13,194 bases of DNA from contig JAUNJW010000023.1 in the NCBI GenBank assembly GCA_030533035.1, forward strand, positions 1 to 13,194. Reading direction: 5' to 3'. The position numbers and the translations under genes were made by a program. The notes beneath the pieces were generated by a model, which was not told the origin of the DNA, did no database searches, and saw only the letters and a list, made by a program, of their open reading frames with translations. The DNA is from Erysipelotrichaceae bacterium. Its GTDB lineage: Bacteria; Bacillota_I; Bacilli_A; Erysipelotrichales; Erysipelotrichaceae. Numbering within the stretch: the first letter of the stretch is position 1; each line of letters opens with the position of its first letter. Shown in pieces: positions 5,986-12,797 of the stretch.

Positions 5986-8790
5986 TTATTTTTTGACGAT
6001 CTTGATGGCGTCCTTGATCAGGTTGCCCGCGATCTTTGCGCCGCGCTTGGCCGCGTAGGCGCCGACATACGGGAACTTGTCCTCGCATCTGACCATCTTG
6101 GAAGCGCCCGGCAGGTCTCTTTCCAGATGGATCGCGTCGAATTCGCATCTCGTTGTGCAAAGACCGCAACCGATGCAGCGGTTGAGGTCAACGACAGTAC
6201 GCCCGCAGGACAGGCATCTGCCGGCTTCCTTCTTCACCTGCTCGTCGGTGAGCGGCAGTCTGGTGTCGGAGAATGTAGTCTTGGGTGCGACGCCGGTTGT
6301 GCCCGGGATCTGTCTGCCGGCATTGTCATAGCCGTGGATGACGATTTCGTCCTTGTTGAGTTCGATGAACTGGCGGAGGTCTCTGTTGATTGTCAGTGAC
6401 TGGCCGTCATGGACATGTCTGTGCATGGATTCGCAGCCCTGTCTGCCGTCCGCGATCGCGTCGATGGCAAACTTCGCGCCGTGTCCGATATCACCGCCGA
6501 CGAAGATGTCGGGATCCGCAGTCTGGAATGTAACCGGATCATAGATGACTGTGCCGTTGGGTCTCAGCTCAACCTTTGTGTCCTTGAGCAGACCGCCCCA
6601 GACAGCGGACTGGCCGATGGCCTGCAGAACATTTTCACATTCGATGGTGATTGTCTCGTTTTCATCATATTCAGGCGCGAATTTATGATTCTCATCATAG
6701 ACTCTTGTGCACTTCTTGAATACAACTGCTGTAACTTTTCCGTTCTTTGTGAGGATTTCCTTCGGGCCCCAGCCGTTGAGGATTTCGATGCCTTCTTCTC
6801 TGGCTTCCGCGACTTCGTCAGCTGCCGCCGGCATTTCATCCGCGCCCTCTAAGCAGAGCATTGTGACCTTGCCGTTGGTTGTGCGCACAGCGGTTCTTGC
6901 GACGTCGACCGCGACGTTGCCGCCGCCGATGACAACCGCGTCACCATGGAGTTTAACAGTATTGTCGAGATTGACTCTCTTCAGGAAGCTGACGCCGGAT
7001 TCAACGCCTTTTGCATCTTCGCCCGGCACGCCGGCGCTTCTGCCGCCCTGCAGACCGATGGCGAGATAGAATGCCTTGTAGCCCTGCTCCTTCAGCTGGC
7101 TGATTGTGACGTCTTTGCCGATTTCAACGCCGGTTCTGAATTCAACGCCCATCGTCTTCAGGACATCGATTTCCGCTTCGAGAACGCTCTTTTCCAGGCG
7201 GAAGTTCGGGATGCCGAGGGTTAACATGCCGCCGAGTCTGTCTTCTTTTTCAAAGACGGTGACGTCATAGCCCTTTGCCCGCAGATAATAAGCGGCGCTC
7301 ATGCCGGCCGGACCGGCACCGATGACAGCCATCTTATAGTCTTCGCCCCACATCTTTCCTTCGTCATTTTCACAGACGGGAATGTAGCGCATGTCAGCGT
7401 CAAGTTCCTTGGCGGCGATTGCCTTCTTGATTTCATCAATGGCAACCGGCGCGTCGATCATGCCTCTGGTGCAGGCGTCTTCACATCTGCGGTTGCAGAC
7501 GGCGCCGCAGACAGCCGGGAACGGGTTGTCCTGCTTGATGAGCTTAAGGGCGTCCATCCAGCGGCCTTCCTTCGCCATCTTGACATAGCCCTGAACGGCC
7601 AGGTGGGCCGGGCAGGCAGTCTTGCAGGGAGAGGTTCCTGTTTCATAGCAGTTGATCTTGGAGTCTTCACGGTAGTTGGGATTCCACTTTGTGGCCGGCC
7701 ATGCCTTGCCGTCGGGCAGTTCGGAAACAGGATATTTCACCTCGCCGTTAATTGTGCAGAGCTTCTGGCCGAGCTTGGCGGCGCCGACCGGGCAGACCTC
7801 GACGCACTTGCCGCAGGCCACGCACTTTTCAGCCTCGACGTGGGCACGGTAAGCGGAACGGGACATGTTCGGTGTGTTGTAGAGCTGGGATGTACGGATC
7901 GCGTTGCAGACGCCGGGAGCGCAGTTGCAGATGCCGACGATCTTCTCTTCGCCGTCGATGTTGGTAATCTGGTGGACGAAACCATGGCGTTCGGATCTCT
8001 CGAAGATTTCCATGGCTTCTTCGTAAGTGATGTAACGGCCGGTGCCGCGGTTGACACAGTATTCCGCCATGTCGCCGACGCCGACGCAGAATTCACCGTT
8101 GATTTCACCGGAGCCTTCGCCTCTCATGGTCTGCTGTTTGCGGCAGGTGCACTGGCCGACGGAGTACTTGTCATACTTGCTGAGCCAGTGGGAGATGTGT
8201 TCAACCGGTACGGATCTGTTTTCATGGGCGATTGCCTTTTCAACCGGGATGACATGCATGCCGACGCCGTCGCCGCCCAGCGGGATCATCTGGGTAATGC
8301 CTTCCAGCGGCATCTGGGTCATCAGGTTGAAGAACGTAGCCAGTTCAGGATGTTCTTCGGTCAGCCTGTCATTCATCATCATGAATTCAGCGATGCCCGG
8401 CACGAAGATCGGCACGTCATACTGCATATGGCCGTCTTCATTTTCACGGTTGGATTCCAGAACGCCGATCCAGAGAAGATGGTCGATCATCTTCATGGTG
8501 TCTTCCATGGACATGCCGTTCATCTCGGCGAGCTTCTCCGCGTCATAGTTGACACGGCACTTTTTGAAGCTCAGCAGGAACTTCGCTTCTTCCTTGGTCA
8601 AAACAGCGTCCAGAGCCCAGTATTCCGGGTCGTCTGTCTTCATTGTGTTGGTATATTTGACAAGATAGCGGTCGGTAATCATGGTACCGAGCTTAAGGAT
8701 CAGCTTTTCCTTTTCCTTGTCGGGGGCAGTATAGTCGGGCGCCTGTTTAAAGTCATCGGCATTGACCATTCTGTTGAGCTGGTCTTTCAT
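5986..8790 (-). CDS. Multi-cluster Fe-S, FAD and NAD(P)-binding oxidoreductase (GltD-like core)
   Basis: A 934-residue cytoplasmic electron-transfer protein. Residues 55-200 look like a helical, winged-helix-like segment. Residues 210-300 carry a cysteine set (C214-x-C216, C235, C245, C288-x-C290, C295) with RGTGR and EEAMEIF between. This resembles an N-terminal domain of anaerobe ferredoxin-like proteins that share CxCR ... RGTGR ... ICNC. A 4Fe-4S site follows (C323, C326, C329, C333). Residues 381-440 form the two-cluster domain of GltD and dihydropyrimidine dehydrogenase (C381, C389, C393, C428, C432, C436, C440). Next is an FAD site GAGPAG (491-496), an NAD(P) site GGGNVA (622-627) and the second FAD motif VGGDIGHG (764-771). 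The C-terminus has CxxC (859, 862) and a 4Fe-4S site (C872, C875, C878, C882). No GltB or pyrimidine catalytic domain is fused or adjacent, so it probably passes electrons from NAD(P)H to another protein or substrate. GGAGG lies seven bases before the ATG. It is co-transcribed with the isomerase-like gene, 23 bases upstream. Confidence 0.88.
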   Translation of the reverse strand: MKDQLNRMVNADDFKQAPDYTAPDKEKEKLILKLGTMITDRYLVKYTNTMKTDDPEYWALDAVLTKEEAKFLLSFKKCRVNYDAEKLAEMNGMSMEDTMKMIDHLLWIGVLESNRENEDGHMQYDVPIFVPGIAEFMMMNDRLTEEHPELATFFNLMTQMPLEGITQMIPLGGDGVGMHVIPVEKAIAHENRSVPVEHISHWLSKYDKYSVGQCTCRKQQTMRGEGSGEINGEFCVGVGDMAEYCVNRGTGRYITYEEAMEIFERSERHGFVHQITNIDGEEKIVGICNCAPGVCNAIRTSQLYNTPNMSRSAYRAHVEAEKCVACGKCVEVCPVGAAKLGQKLCTINGEVKYPVSELPDGKAWPATKWNPNYREDSKINCYETGTSPCKTACPAHLAVQGYVKMAKEGRWMDALKLIKQDNPFPAVCGAVCNRRCEDACTRGMIDAPVAIDEIKKAIAAKELDADMRYIPVCENDEGKMWGEDYKMAVIGAGPAGMSAAYYLRAKGYDVTVFEKEDRLGGMLTLGIPNFRLEKSVLEAEIDVLKTMGVEFRTGVEIGKDVTISQLKEQGYKAFYLAIGLQGGRSAGVPGEDAKGVESGVSFLKRVNLDNTVKLHGDAVVIGGGNVAVDVARTAVRTTNGKVTMLCLEGADEMPAAADEVAEAREEGIEILNGWGPKEILTKNGKVTAVVFKKCTRVYDENHKFAPEYDENETITIECENVLQAIGQSAVWGGLLKDTKVELRPNGTVIYDPVTFQTADPDIFVGGDIGHGAKFAIDAIADGRQGCESMHRHVHDGQSLTINRDLRQFIELNKDEIVIHGYDNAGRQIPGTTGVAPKTTFSDTRLPLTDEQVKKEAGRCLSCGRTVVDLNRCIGCGLCTTRCEFDAIHLERDLPGASKMVRCEDKFPYVGAYAAKRGAKIAGNLIKDAIKIVKK

Positions 8791-8813
8791 TTTATGTCCT
8801 CCTCAGTATGGGA

Positions 8814-10226
8814 TCAGAAGAATCTTCCGATCAGGTCGCGGGATGCGGCGCAGGTGTCTTCCATGTCGCCGAAGCTGATGATCTCACCGGCGTAGTAGGT
8901 GTTCTGCTTACCCTGCATTTCTTCAAGTTTGTCATACCAGCCGGCTGCGTAGTCTTCCGGAGATACATGCGGGCAGTAGTATGTTTCCTGTTCATAGAGG
9001 CGTTCCTTGACCTTGAAGCCGCACATGCGCATGTCATCGAGCATGGCGTTGATTGTGTAATCATAATCCGCGTCCTTGGAACCCATATGGTTGCGCAGCG
9101 CGTAGACACAGCACGGGCAGTTGGCGCCGAGGTCTTCCCATCTGTGATAGTAGACCATCGCGTGGCCGAGGCGTTCGGGAACCATGTTGTCGAAGATATA
9201 GCCGGAGATTGTCGGGCTTTCATCCTTTTCGAATGTGGCGATGAAGTCGACATACTTCTCATGGATGATTTTGGAGAAGAGTTCTTTTTCCTCTTCCCTG
9301 GCGTCGGCATACTGAGCGAACCAGTCGAGCGGTGTCGTGACAATCAGCTTGTCGAATTCCTCGACCCTTTCGCCGTCCTTGTCACGGACTGTGACCTTGA
9401 TCTTTCCTTCTGTGCCTTCCGCCGGTCTTTCAACTTTGACAACCTCTGTGTTCAGGTGCGCCGGGTTGATCAGCTTTTTGTTGGCAGCTTCATAGATGGA
9501 CTGGGTGCCGTCCTTCCATGTCCAGAGTCTCATGTTGACGAATTCAATGGCTGTTGTTGTGTCGAGGTATTTCATGACATAGGCAGCCGGAATCTCGTCA
9601 AAGTAGCCGTAGCCGAAGGAGGTGTACGGGCCGATCCAGATCTTCATGACATCTTCAACGCCGTTGATTCTGCAGAATTCATCGAACGGAAGCGCGAGAT
9701 CCTTCAGATTCGGGTTGACGCCTTCGATCGGCAGCAGCGCGTCGTCGATTCCCTTGGAAAGTCCTGAGTACTTGCCCTGGGCAACGCCGCGGTGGCCGTA
9801 GCAGTCATATCCCTTGTATTTTGTTTCCATGATTTCAACAAGCTTCTTCATCTGCTTCTTGAGTCTGAGCAGATCTCTTGTCTTCTGGATGGACGGATTC
9901 TTCTTGACGTCGAACGGATAGATTTCCCTGCCGGAGGAATCCCTGTACATACGTCTCATGTTCGGGCCGTCGTAATGGCCGACACCGCCGAATTTTTCAA
10001 CTTCGTGGACCGCGTGGTAGGTAATCGCGCCCATGATGGCACCTGTCTCGAAGCTTCTCATTTCGCCGTTGACTTCGATCTTCGGTGAATAGGACTTGCC
10101 GCCTACCTTGTTGAGCTTTTCGTAAATCTCGTAGTTCCTGTATCCCTTGAACTGCAGATACATTGCCGCAGAAATACCGGCTGGGCCGCCACCGATAATG
10201 CAGACTCTTTCGTCAATGTTTGTCAT
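8814..10226 (-). CDS. FAD-dependent polyunsaturated fatty acid (linoleate) isomerase-like protein
   Basis: A 470-residue soluble flavoprotein. It has the dinucleotide-binding motif IIGGGPAG (10-17), E36 at the end of strand 2, VGGKSYSP (41-48) and the C-terminal FAD motif YYAGEIISFG (444-453). From memory, it follows the Cutibacterium acnes polyunsaturated fatty acid isomerase (PAI, 424 residues) along most of its length. Shared stretches include TGAIMG (61-66), LPFDEF (179-184), FGYGYFDEIPAAYVMKYLD (204-222), LWTWKDGTQ (234-242), PERLGHAMVYYHRW (350-363) and the HVS-EDY-AGWY segment near 420-431. Two residues reported to hold the fatty acid in PAI, R88 and F193, appear as R92 and F229. PAI shifts a double bond of linoleate through hydride abstraction by FAD, giving a conjugated acid. 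An insert near 143-172 makes this protein longer. A GGGG-containing site lies 12 bases before the ATG. It is the first gene of a two-gene operon. Homology is strong; the true substrate may be another unsaturated acid or amine. Confidence 0.88.
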   Translation of the reverse strand: MTNIDERVCIIGGGPAGISAAMYLQFKGYRNYEIYEKLNKVGGKSYSPKIEVNGEMRSFETGAIMGAITYHAVHEVEKFGGVGHYDGPNMRRMYRDSSGREIYPFDVKKNPSIQKTRDLLRLKKQMKKLVEIMETKYKGYDCYGHRGVAQGKYSGLSKGIDDALLPIEGVNPNLKDLALPFDEFCRINGVEDVMKIWIGPYTSFGYGYFDEIPAAYVMKYLDTTTAIEFVNMRLWTWKDGTQSIYEAANKKLINPAHLNTEVVKVERPAEGTEGKIKVTVRDKDGERVEEFDKLIVTTPLDWFAQYADAREEEKELFSKIIHEKYVDFIATFEKDESPTISGYIFDNMVPERLGHAMVYYHRWEDLGANCPCCVYALRNHMGSKDADYDYTINAMLDDMRMCGFKVKERLYEQETYYCPHVSPEDYAAGWYDKLEEMQGKQNTYYAGEIISFGDMEDTCAASRDLIGRFF

Positions 10227-10255
10227 ATAGAATTATGACCCCTTTCTTCCCTGTC

Positions 10256-10278
10256 TATGCCAGTGACCGGCTGGCATA
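10256..10278. promoter_or_regulatory. Inverted repeat in the isomerase operon leader
   Basis: TATGCCAG (10256-10263) and CTGGCATA (10271-10278) are perfect 8-bp arms around a 7-base spacer. The repeat starts about 14 bases downstream of the proposed -10 box and about 30 bases before the isomerase start codon. A dyad in this place fits a repressor operator. As RNA it would be a stable hairpin, but there is no T-run after it, so it is not a terminator. Confidence 0.5.
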
Positions 10279-10291
10279 ATATGCTGAAGAT

Positions 10292-10318
10292 ATTTTAGCA
10301 TCGAAACCCGATTGTAAA
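10292..10318 (-). promoter_or_regulatory. Probable promoter of the isomerase/flavoprotein operon
   Basis: On the minus strand, extended -10 TGCTAAAAT (10300-10292; hexamer TAAAAT 10297-10292) with TTTACA (10318-10313) upstream at a short 15-base spacing. The start codon is about 65 bases on. The TGC-TAnAAT form matches the element proposed for pyk in this window. A small dyad, GTGAA-TAAT-TTCAC (10329-10342), lies just upstream. Confidence 0.5.
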
Positions 10319-10431
10319 TTGCGGTTTCGTGAATAATTTCACTTACAGTCAACAAAAACAGTTCTGAAATGATTGTTTTCTTTCATGTCTGTGCAAATGC
10401 TCGCACACTTATTTCTGAAAATTTACATTTT

Positions 10432-10452
10432 AAAAGCCGGCACAGTGCCGGC
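10432..10452 (-). terminator. Terminator after the padR-DUF2812 pair
   Basis: Read on the minus strand, GCCGGCA (10452-10446) pairs with TGCCGGC (10442-10436) around CTG and is followed by TTTT then AAAA. The stem is GC-rich but the T-run short. It sits 13 bases past the DUF2812 stop codon, and is probably a moderate terminator. Confidence 0.65.
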
Positions 10453-10465
10453 CTGGATGTTTCCT

Positions 10466-11656
10466 TTAAGGTTTTACGCTGTCGATCAGCTTCTGCAGGA
10501 CTTCTGCCGATACAGAGTCACCGCCGCGGTCTGCGTGCAGAATGCCGGCGGCAACCTTCTTCCCCTTCCGGAAAGCAAACGAGATCAATCCATGTTCATC
10601 TTCACTGCCTGAGAGCTCATCATATCCGCTGAACCTCTGTGTGAAAGCCGGATCACCCGCAGTGCTGTATTCCCTGAACAGACGGCGGGCCACGAAATCG
10701 AAGTCCGTGTCGTAATAGTACAGGTTCGTGAAGCAGTAAACAGTCTCATCCTTTTTCAGATACGCATCCTCGGTCCAGATGTAATTGTCACGGGAAAGCA
10801 GATCGCTGTAATGACGCATGGTATTGAATGTCGGAAACTGCTCACGCAGGCTTTCAATCACAAAACTGTTCATGACATATTCGGCGTCCGGATCGATGTC
10901 GGCGACAGTCATGAACGGCGGATCTTCTGAATAATCTTTCAGACTGATCCTGCCGGCATCGGAGGCATCGGCTGCCAGCATCGAAACAAACGCGGCGGCC
11001 ATCAGCGTATACATGCAGAATTTCATGATCCTGAACACTTTGAAGGCGGCTGCGTTTTTCCGCCAGTCTTTTTCATGGCTGTACGGGATGCCTTTTTCCA
11101 GCTTTGAAGCTTCGATGAAAAGCCTGACACATTCAGTCACACTGCCAATCACGCTGACAACGGCAAACGGGATGGTTGCCAGGACAATCCATGAGCCGGT
11201 CTGGATCATCAGCTGCATGAAGTGTGAAGACACCAGAAATCCATAAAACAGCAGCGGCACACAGGCTCTTAAAAGCTGCACAAATCTGGCGCGGGCCAGA
11301 TCCATCCGGATCAGTGATTCAGTTTCAGGATCGGTGTGCAGCTCGCATGTGCCCGCATGGGCAAACAGCAGATACTGGCGGTGAGAACCCAGCAGCTGCC
11401 AGCCTGCCTCTTCCAGAAAGCCGGTCTTATTCTCAAGATTATCCTGATCAAGAATTGCGTCAGTATTGAGAATATAGGCGGACGGTTCAAACCGGTAGGT
11501 CATTGTTTGCGGCTCACCGGTCACAAACTGCGCACAGAGAGCCCCGATGCCGTTTTCCCTGAGGAAGAGTCCTTTTGCGGCACAGTCCCTGAACCAGGTT
11601 TCAAGCCCGGCGATGTCATATGACGGACACGGCAGCATCCTTCTGACGATACTCAT
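10466..11656 (-). CDS. DUF2812 membrane protein, PadR-linked
   Basis: A 396-residue protein with an N-terminal DUF2812-type region (about 10-115): YDIAGLETWFRDCAAKGLFL, then YRFEPSA, then FLEEAGWQLLGSHRQYLLF. Three hydrophobic segments follow (about 124-147, 154-178 and 207-229), and residues 230-396 form a soluble tail that three helices would place outside the cell if the N-terminus is inside. I chose ATG at 11656, with GGAG five bases upstream and the family-like sequence starting right after it. A longer frame would need the TTG at 11683. The gene overlaps the end of padR by 41 bases, so the two are surely co-transcribed. DUF2812 genes commonly sit beside PadR regulators; their biochemical role is unknown, with envelope stress or membrane sensing often guessed. 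The extracytoplasmic tail (Tyr/Phe-rich, around NLYYYDTDFDFVARRLF) is not one I recognise and may be specific to this group. Confidence 0.85.
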   Translation of the reverse strand: MSIVRRMLPCPSYDIAGLETWFRDCAAKGLFLRENGIGALCAQFVTGEPQTMTYRFEPSAYILNTDAILDQDNLENKTGFLEEAGWQLLGSHRQYLLFAHAGTCELHTDPETESLIRMDLARARFVQLLRACVPLLFYGFLVSSHFMQLMIQTGSWIVLATIPFAVVSVIGSVTECVRLFIEASKLEKGIPYSHEKDWRKNAAAFKVFRIMKFCMYTLMAAAFVSMLAADASDAGRISLKDYSEDPPFMTVADIDPDAEYVMNSFVIESLREQFPTFNTMRHYSDLLSRDNYIWTEDAYLKKDETVYCFTNLYYYDTDFDFVARRLFREYSTAGDPAFTQRFSGYDELSGSEDEHGLISFAFRKGKKVAAGILHADRGGDSVSAEVLQKLIDSVKP

Positions 11657-11966
11657 AGGTCTCCATCCTTTTTGCGTCTTCAAGGCATAAGAGAAGACGT
11701 TCTTTTTCCTGCTGATACACCTGTTTTCCAGACTCCGTCAGCTTATAGTTTCTTTTACGGCCGCCGGCAGGTGTTTCTTCGATGATTCCTTCTTTGAGGA
11801 ATTTGGAAAGAATTGTATAAAGCGTCGCCGGGCCGATCTGGATTCTCGACTCTGTCAGGGCATCAATAGCCGCGGCGATATCCTGCCCGCACATCTCCTC
11901 TTTTGAAAGAGCCATCAGGATGTAAAACATGGAATCCGTCAGCACCTGCATTGATTTTCTGGGCAT
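11616..11966 (-). CDS. PadR family transcriptional regulator
   Basis: A 116-residue winged-helix repressor of the short PadR type (PadR-s2-like, with only a brief C-terminal helix for dimerisation). Visible family features are LTDSMFYILMAL (9-20), GQDI (27-30), the recognition-helix region IGPATLYTILSKFLKEGII (44-62) and the wing GGRKRNYKLTESG (68-80). AAGGAGG (11977-11971) lies four bases before the ATG. PadR proteins usually repress their own gene and the linked target and release DNA on binding a small molecule. Here the target is most simply the overlapping DUF2812 gene. Two nearly identical palindromes sit over the proposed padR promoter, which supports autoregulation. The inducer cannot be inferred from the sequence. 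Confidence 0.93.
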   Translation of the reverse strand: MPRKSMQVLTDSMFYILMALSKEEMCGQDIAAAIDALTESRIQIGPATLYTILSKFLKEGIIEETPAGGRKRNYKLTESGKQVYQQEKERLLLCLEDAKRMETYEYRQKDAAVSVI

Positions 11967-11977
11967 ACAGCCTCCTT

Positions 11978-11996
11978 AATATCGTTTAACGATATT
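11978..11996. promoter_or_regulatory. Putative PadR operator 1
   Basis: AATATCGTTTAACGATATT is a perfect 19-bp palindrome (9-bp arms, central T). It directly abuts the padR Shine-Dalgarno site and would cover the first transcribed bases. Its sequence recurs with two changes as operator 2. Confidence 0.75.
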
Positions 11997-12008
11997 ATCT
12001 TCATTCAC

Positions 12009-12037
12009 ACAATATCATATAACGATATTGAATACAA
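12009..12037 (-). promoter_or_regulatory. padR promoter with putative operator 2 in its spacer
   Basis: On the minus strand, -35 TTGTAT (12037-12032), a 17-base spacer and -10 TATTGT (12014-12009). The 19-bp near-palindrome AATATCATATAACGATATT (12011-12029) fills the spacer and differs from operator 1 at two bases. The two sites are centred 33 bp apart, about three helical turns, so dimers bound to both would lie on the same DNA face. Confidence 0.6.
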
Positions 12038-12110
12038 GATCTGTCCCGGTTCCGCAGAAAATACAGTGCAGAACTCCCGGCTGTAATCCGTTCAGGCGTG
12101 TTTAAACGTG

Positions 12111-12116
12111 TATAAT
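12111..12116 (+). promoter_or_regulatory. Probable -10 of the CCG-protein/PhzF operon
   Basis: TATAAT lies 25 bases before the start codon. No convincing -35 hexamer is seen at 16-18 bases upstream. The 8-bp palindrome GTTTAAAC just upstream (12100-12107) lies between the two boxes. Confidence 0.45.
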
Positions 12117-12141
12117 ACAGAGGAAGTGAGGGACAAACAGT

Positions 12142-12783
12142 ATGGATTACTATATTCCCGGATGCGATGTCAGAAGAAATCATCCCGAAGCAGTGAGAAA
12201 AATGGAAAAATGGATGAATGATCACGGTGTTCTTTCCGCGGCCTGCTGCCGGAAGGATCTCTCCTTTCTCAAAGAAGGAGACATGATTGTTCAGAACTGC
12301 ACTTTATGTGAGCTGATGTTAAGGGAAAGAGTTCCCGGAACGCCTTTCGTCAGTTTGTGGGAATATCTGGATCAGACAGACTTTGAATGGCCTGACTGGC
12401 AGGGAAAAGATCTCACCCTGCAGGACTGCCGGCGGACTGTAAACAACATCCATCTGCAGAACGCGGTGCGTTCCGTATTAAGCAAAATGAATATCCGGAT
12501 TGTTGAAATGGAAGAAAACCGTGAGAAATCACAATACTGCGGCGTCTGGTACAACAATCCCCCTGCCCCCGACTGTGTGCAGCTCGCGCCTGTCACATTT
12601 GCGAAGCTGGAAGAACAGAGGGTTCTTCTTTCAAAAGAGGAACAGGAAGAAAAGATGAAGGAATGGGTGAAGCAGTACCGAACAGATGAAATTGCCGTTT
12701 ACTGCAACGGCTGTGAAAAAGGCATCCGTCTGGGCGGCGGAAAGCCCCTGCATCTGATTGAACTGGTTACCCGTGATCTTTGA
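12142..12783 (+). CDS. Small HdrB-like protein with two CCG-type cysteine motifs
   Basis: A 213-residue soluble protein with ten cysteines. The first half fits the CCG (cysteine-rich) pattern C-xn-CC-xn-CxxC: C8 in YYIPGCD, C35-C36 in AACCRK, and C53/C56 in NCTLC. The second half repeats it in degenerate form: C96, then YCG (C133), then C188/C191 in CNGC; C145 is extra. CCG domains in HdrB, GlpC and LutA relatives bind unusual 4Fe-4S clusters or active-site thiols in redox enzymes. Those proteins are usually longer, near 240-300 residues, so this is a compact version. There is no signal peptide. The start is set by AGGG nine bases before the ATG. The gene is followed after 14 bases by a PhzF-family gene on the same strand. 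No HdrA, HdrC or flavoprotein partner lies next to it. The cysteine pattern is clear; family membership is probable; substrate and partner are unknown. Confidence 0.75.
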   Translation: MDYYIPGCDVRRNHPEAVRKMEKWMNDHGVLSAACCRKDLSFLKEGDMIVQNCTLCELMLRERVPGTPFVSLWEYLDQTDFEWPDWQGKDLTLQDCRRTVNNIHLQNAVRSVLSKMNIRIVEMEENREKSQYCGVWYNNPPAPDCVQLAPVTFAKLEEQRVLLSKEEQEEKMKEWVKQYRTDEIAVYCNGCEKGIRLGGGKPLHLIELVTRDL

Positions 12784-12797
12784 TTGAGGAAATTGAT

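Noticed and set aside
5986..8790. Annotation as glutamate synthase small subunit
   Set aside because: Only the central part is GltD-like. The extra N-terminal Fe-S domains, the C-terminal ferredoxin and the lack of gltB argue against it.
7603..8895. A 430-codon open frame on the plus strand
   Set aside because: It lies antisense to the 934-residue oxidoreductase, whose motifs, cysteine sets and ribosome site are unmistakable. The plus frame has no recognisable domain and no good ribosome site; it is a by-product of codon bias.
8808..9767. A 319-codon open frame on the plus strand
   Set aside because: Antisense to the fatty acid isomerase-like gene, whose family motifs run its whole length.
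10256..10278. Reading the leader inverted repeat as a terminator or attenuator
   Set aside because: No T-run follows the stem and no competing hairpin is evident.
11657..11683. Nine extra N-terminal residues of the DUF2812 protein
   Set aside because: They would need a TTG start without a clear ribosome site. The ATG at 11656 has GGAG upstream and matches the usual family start.
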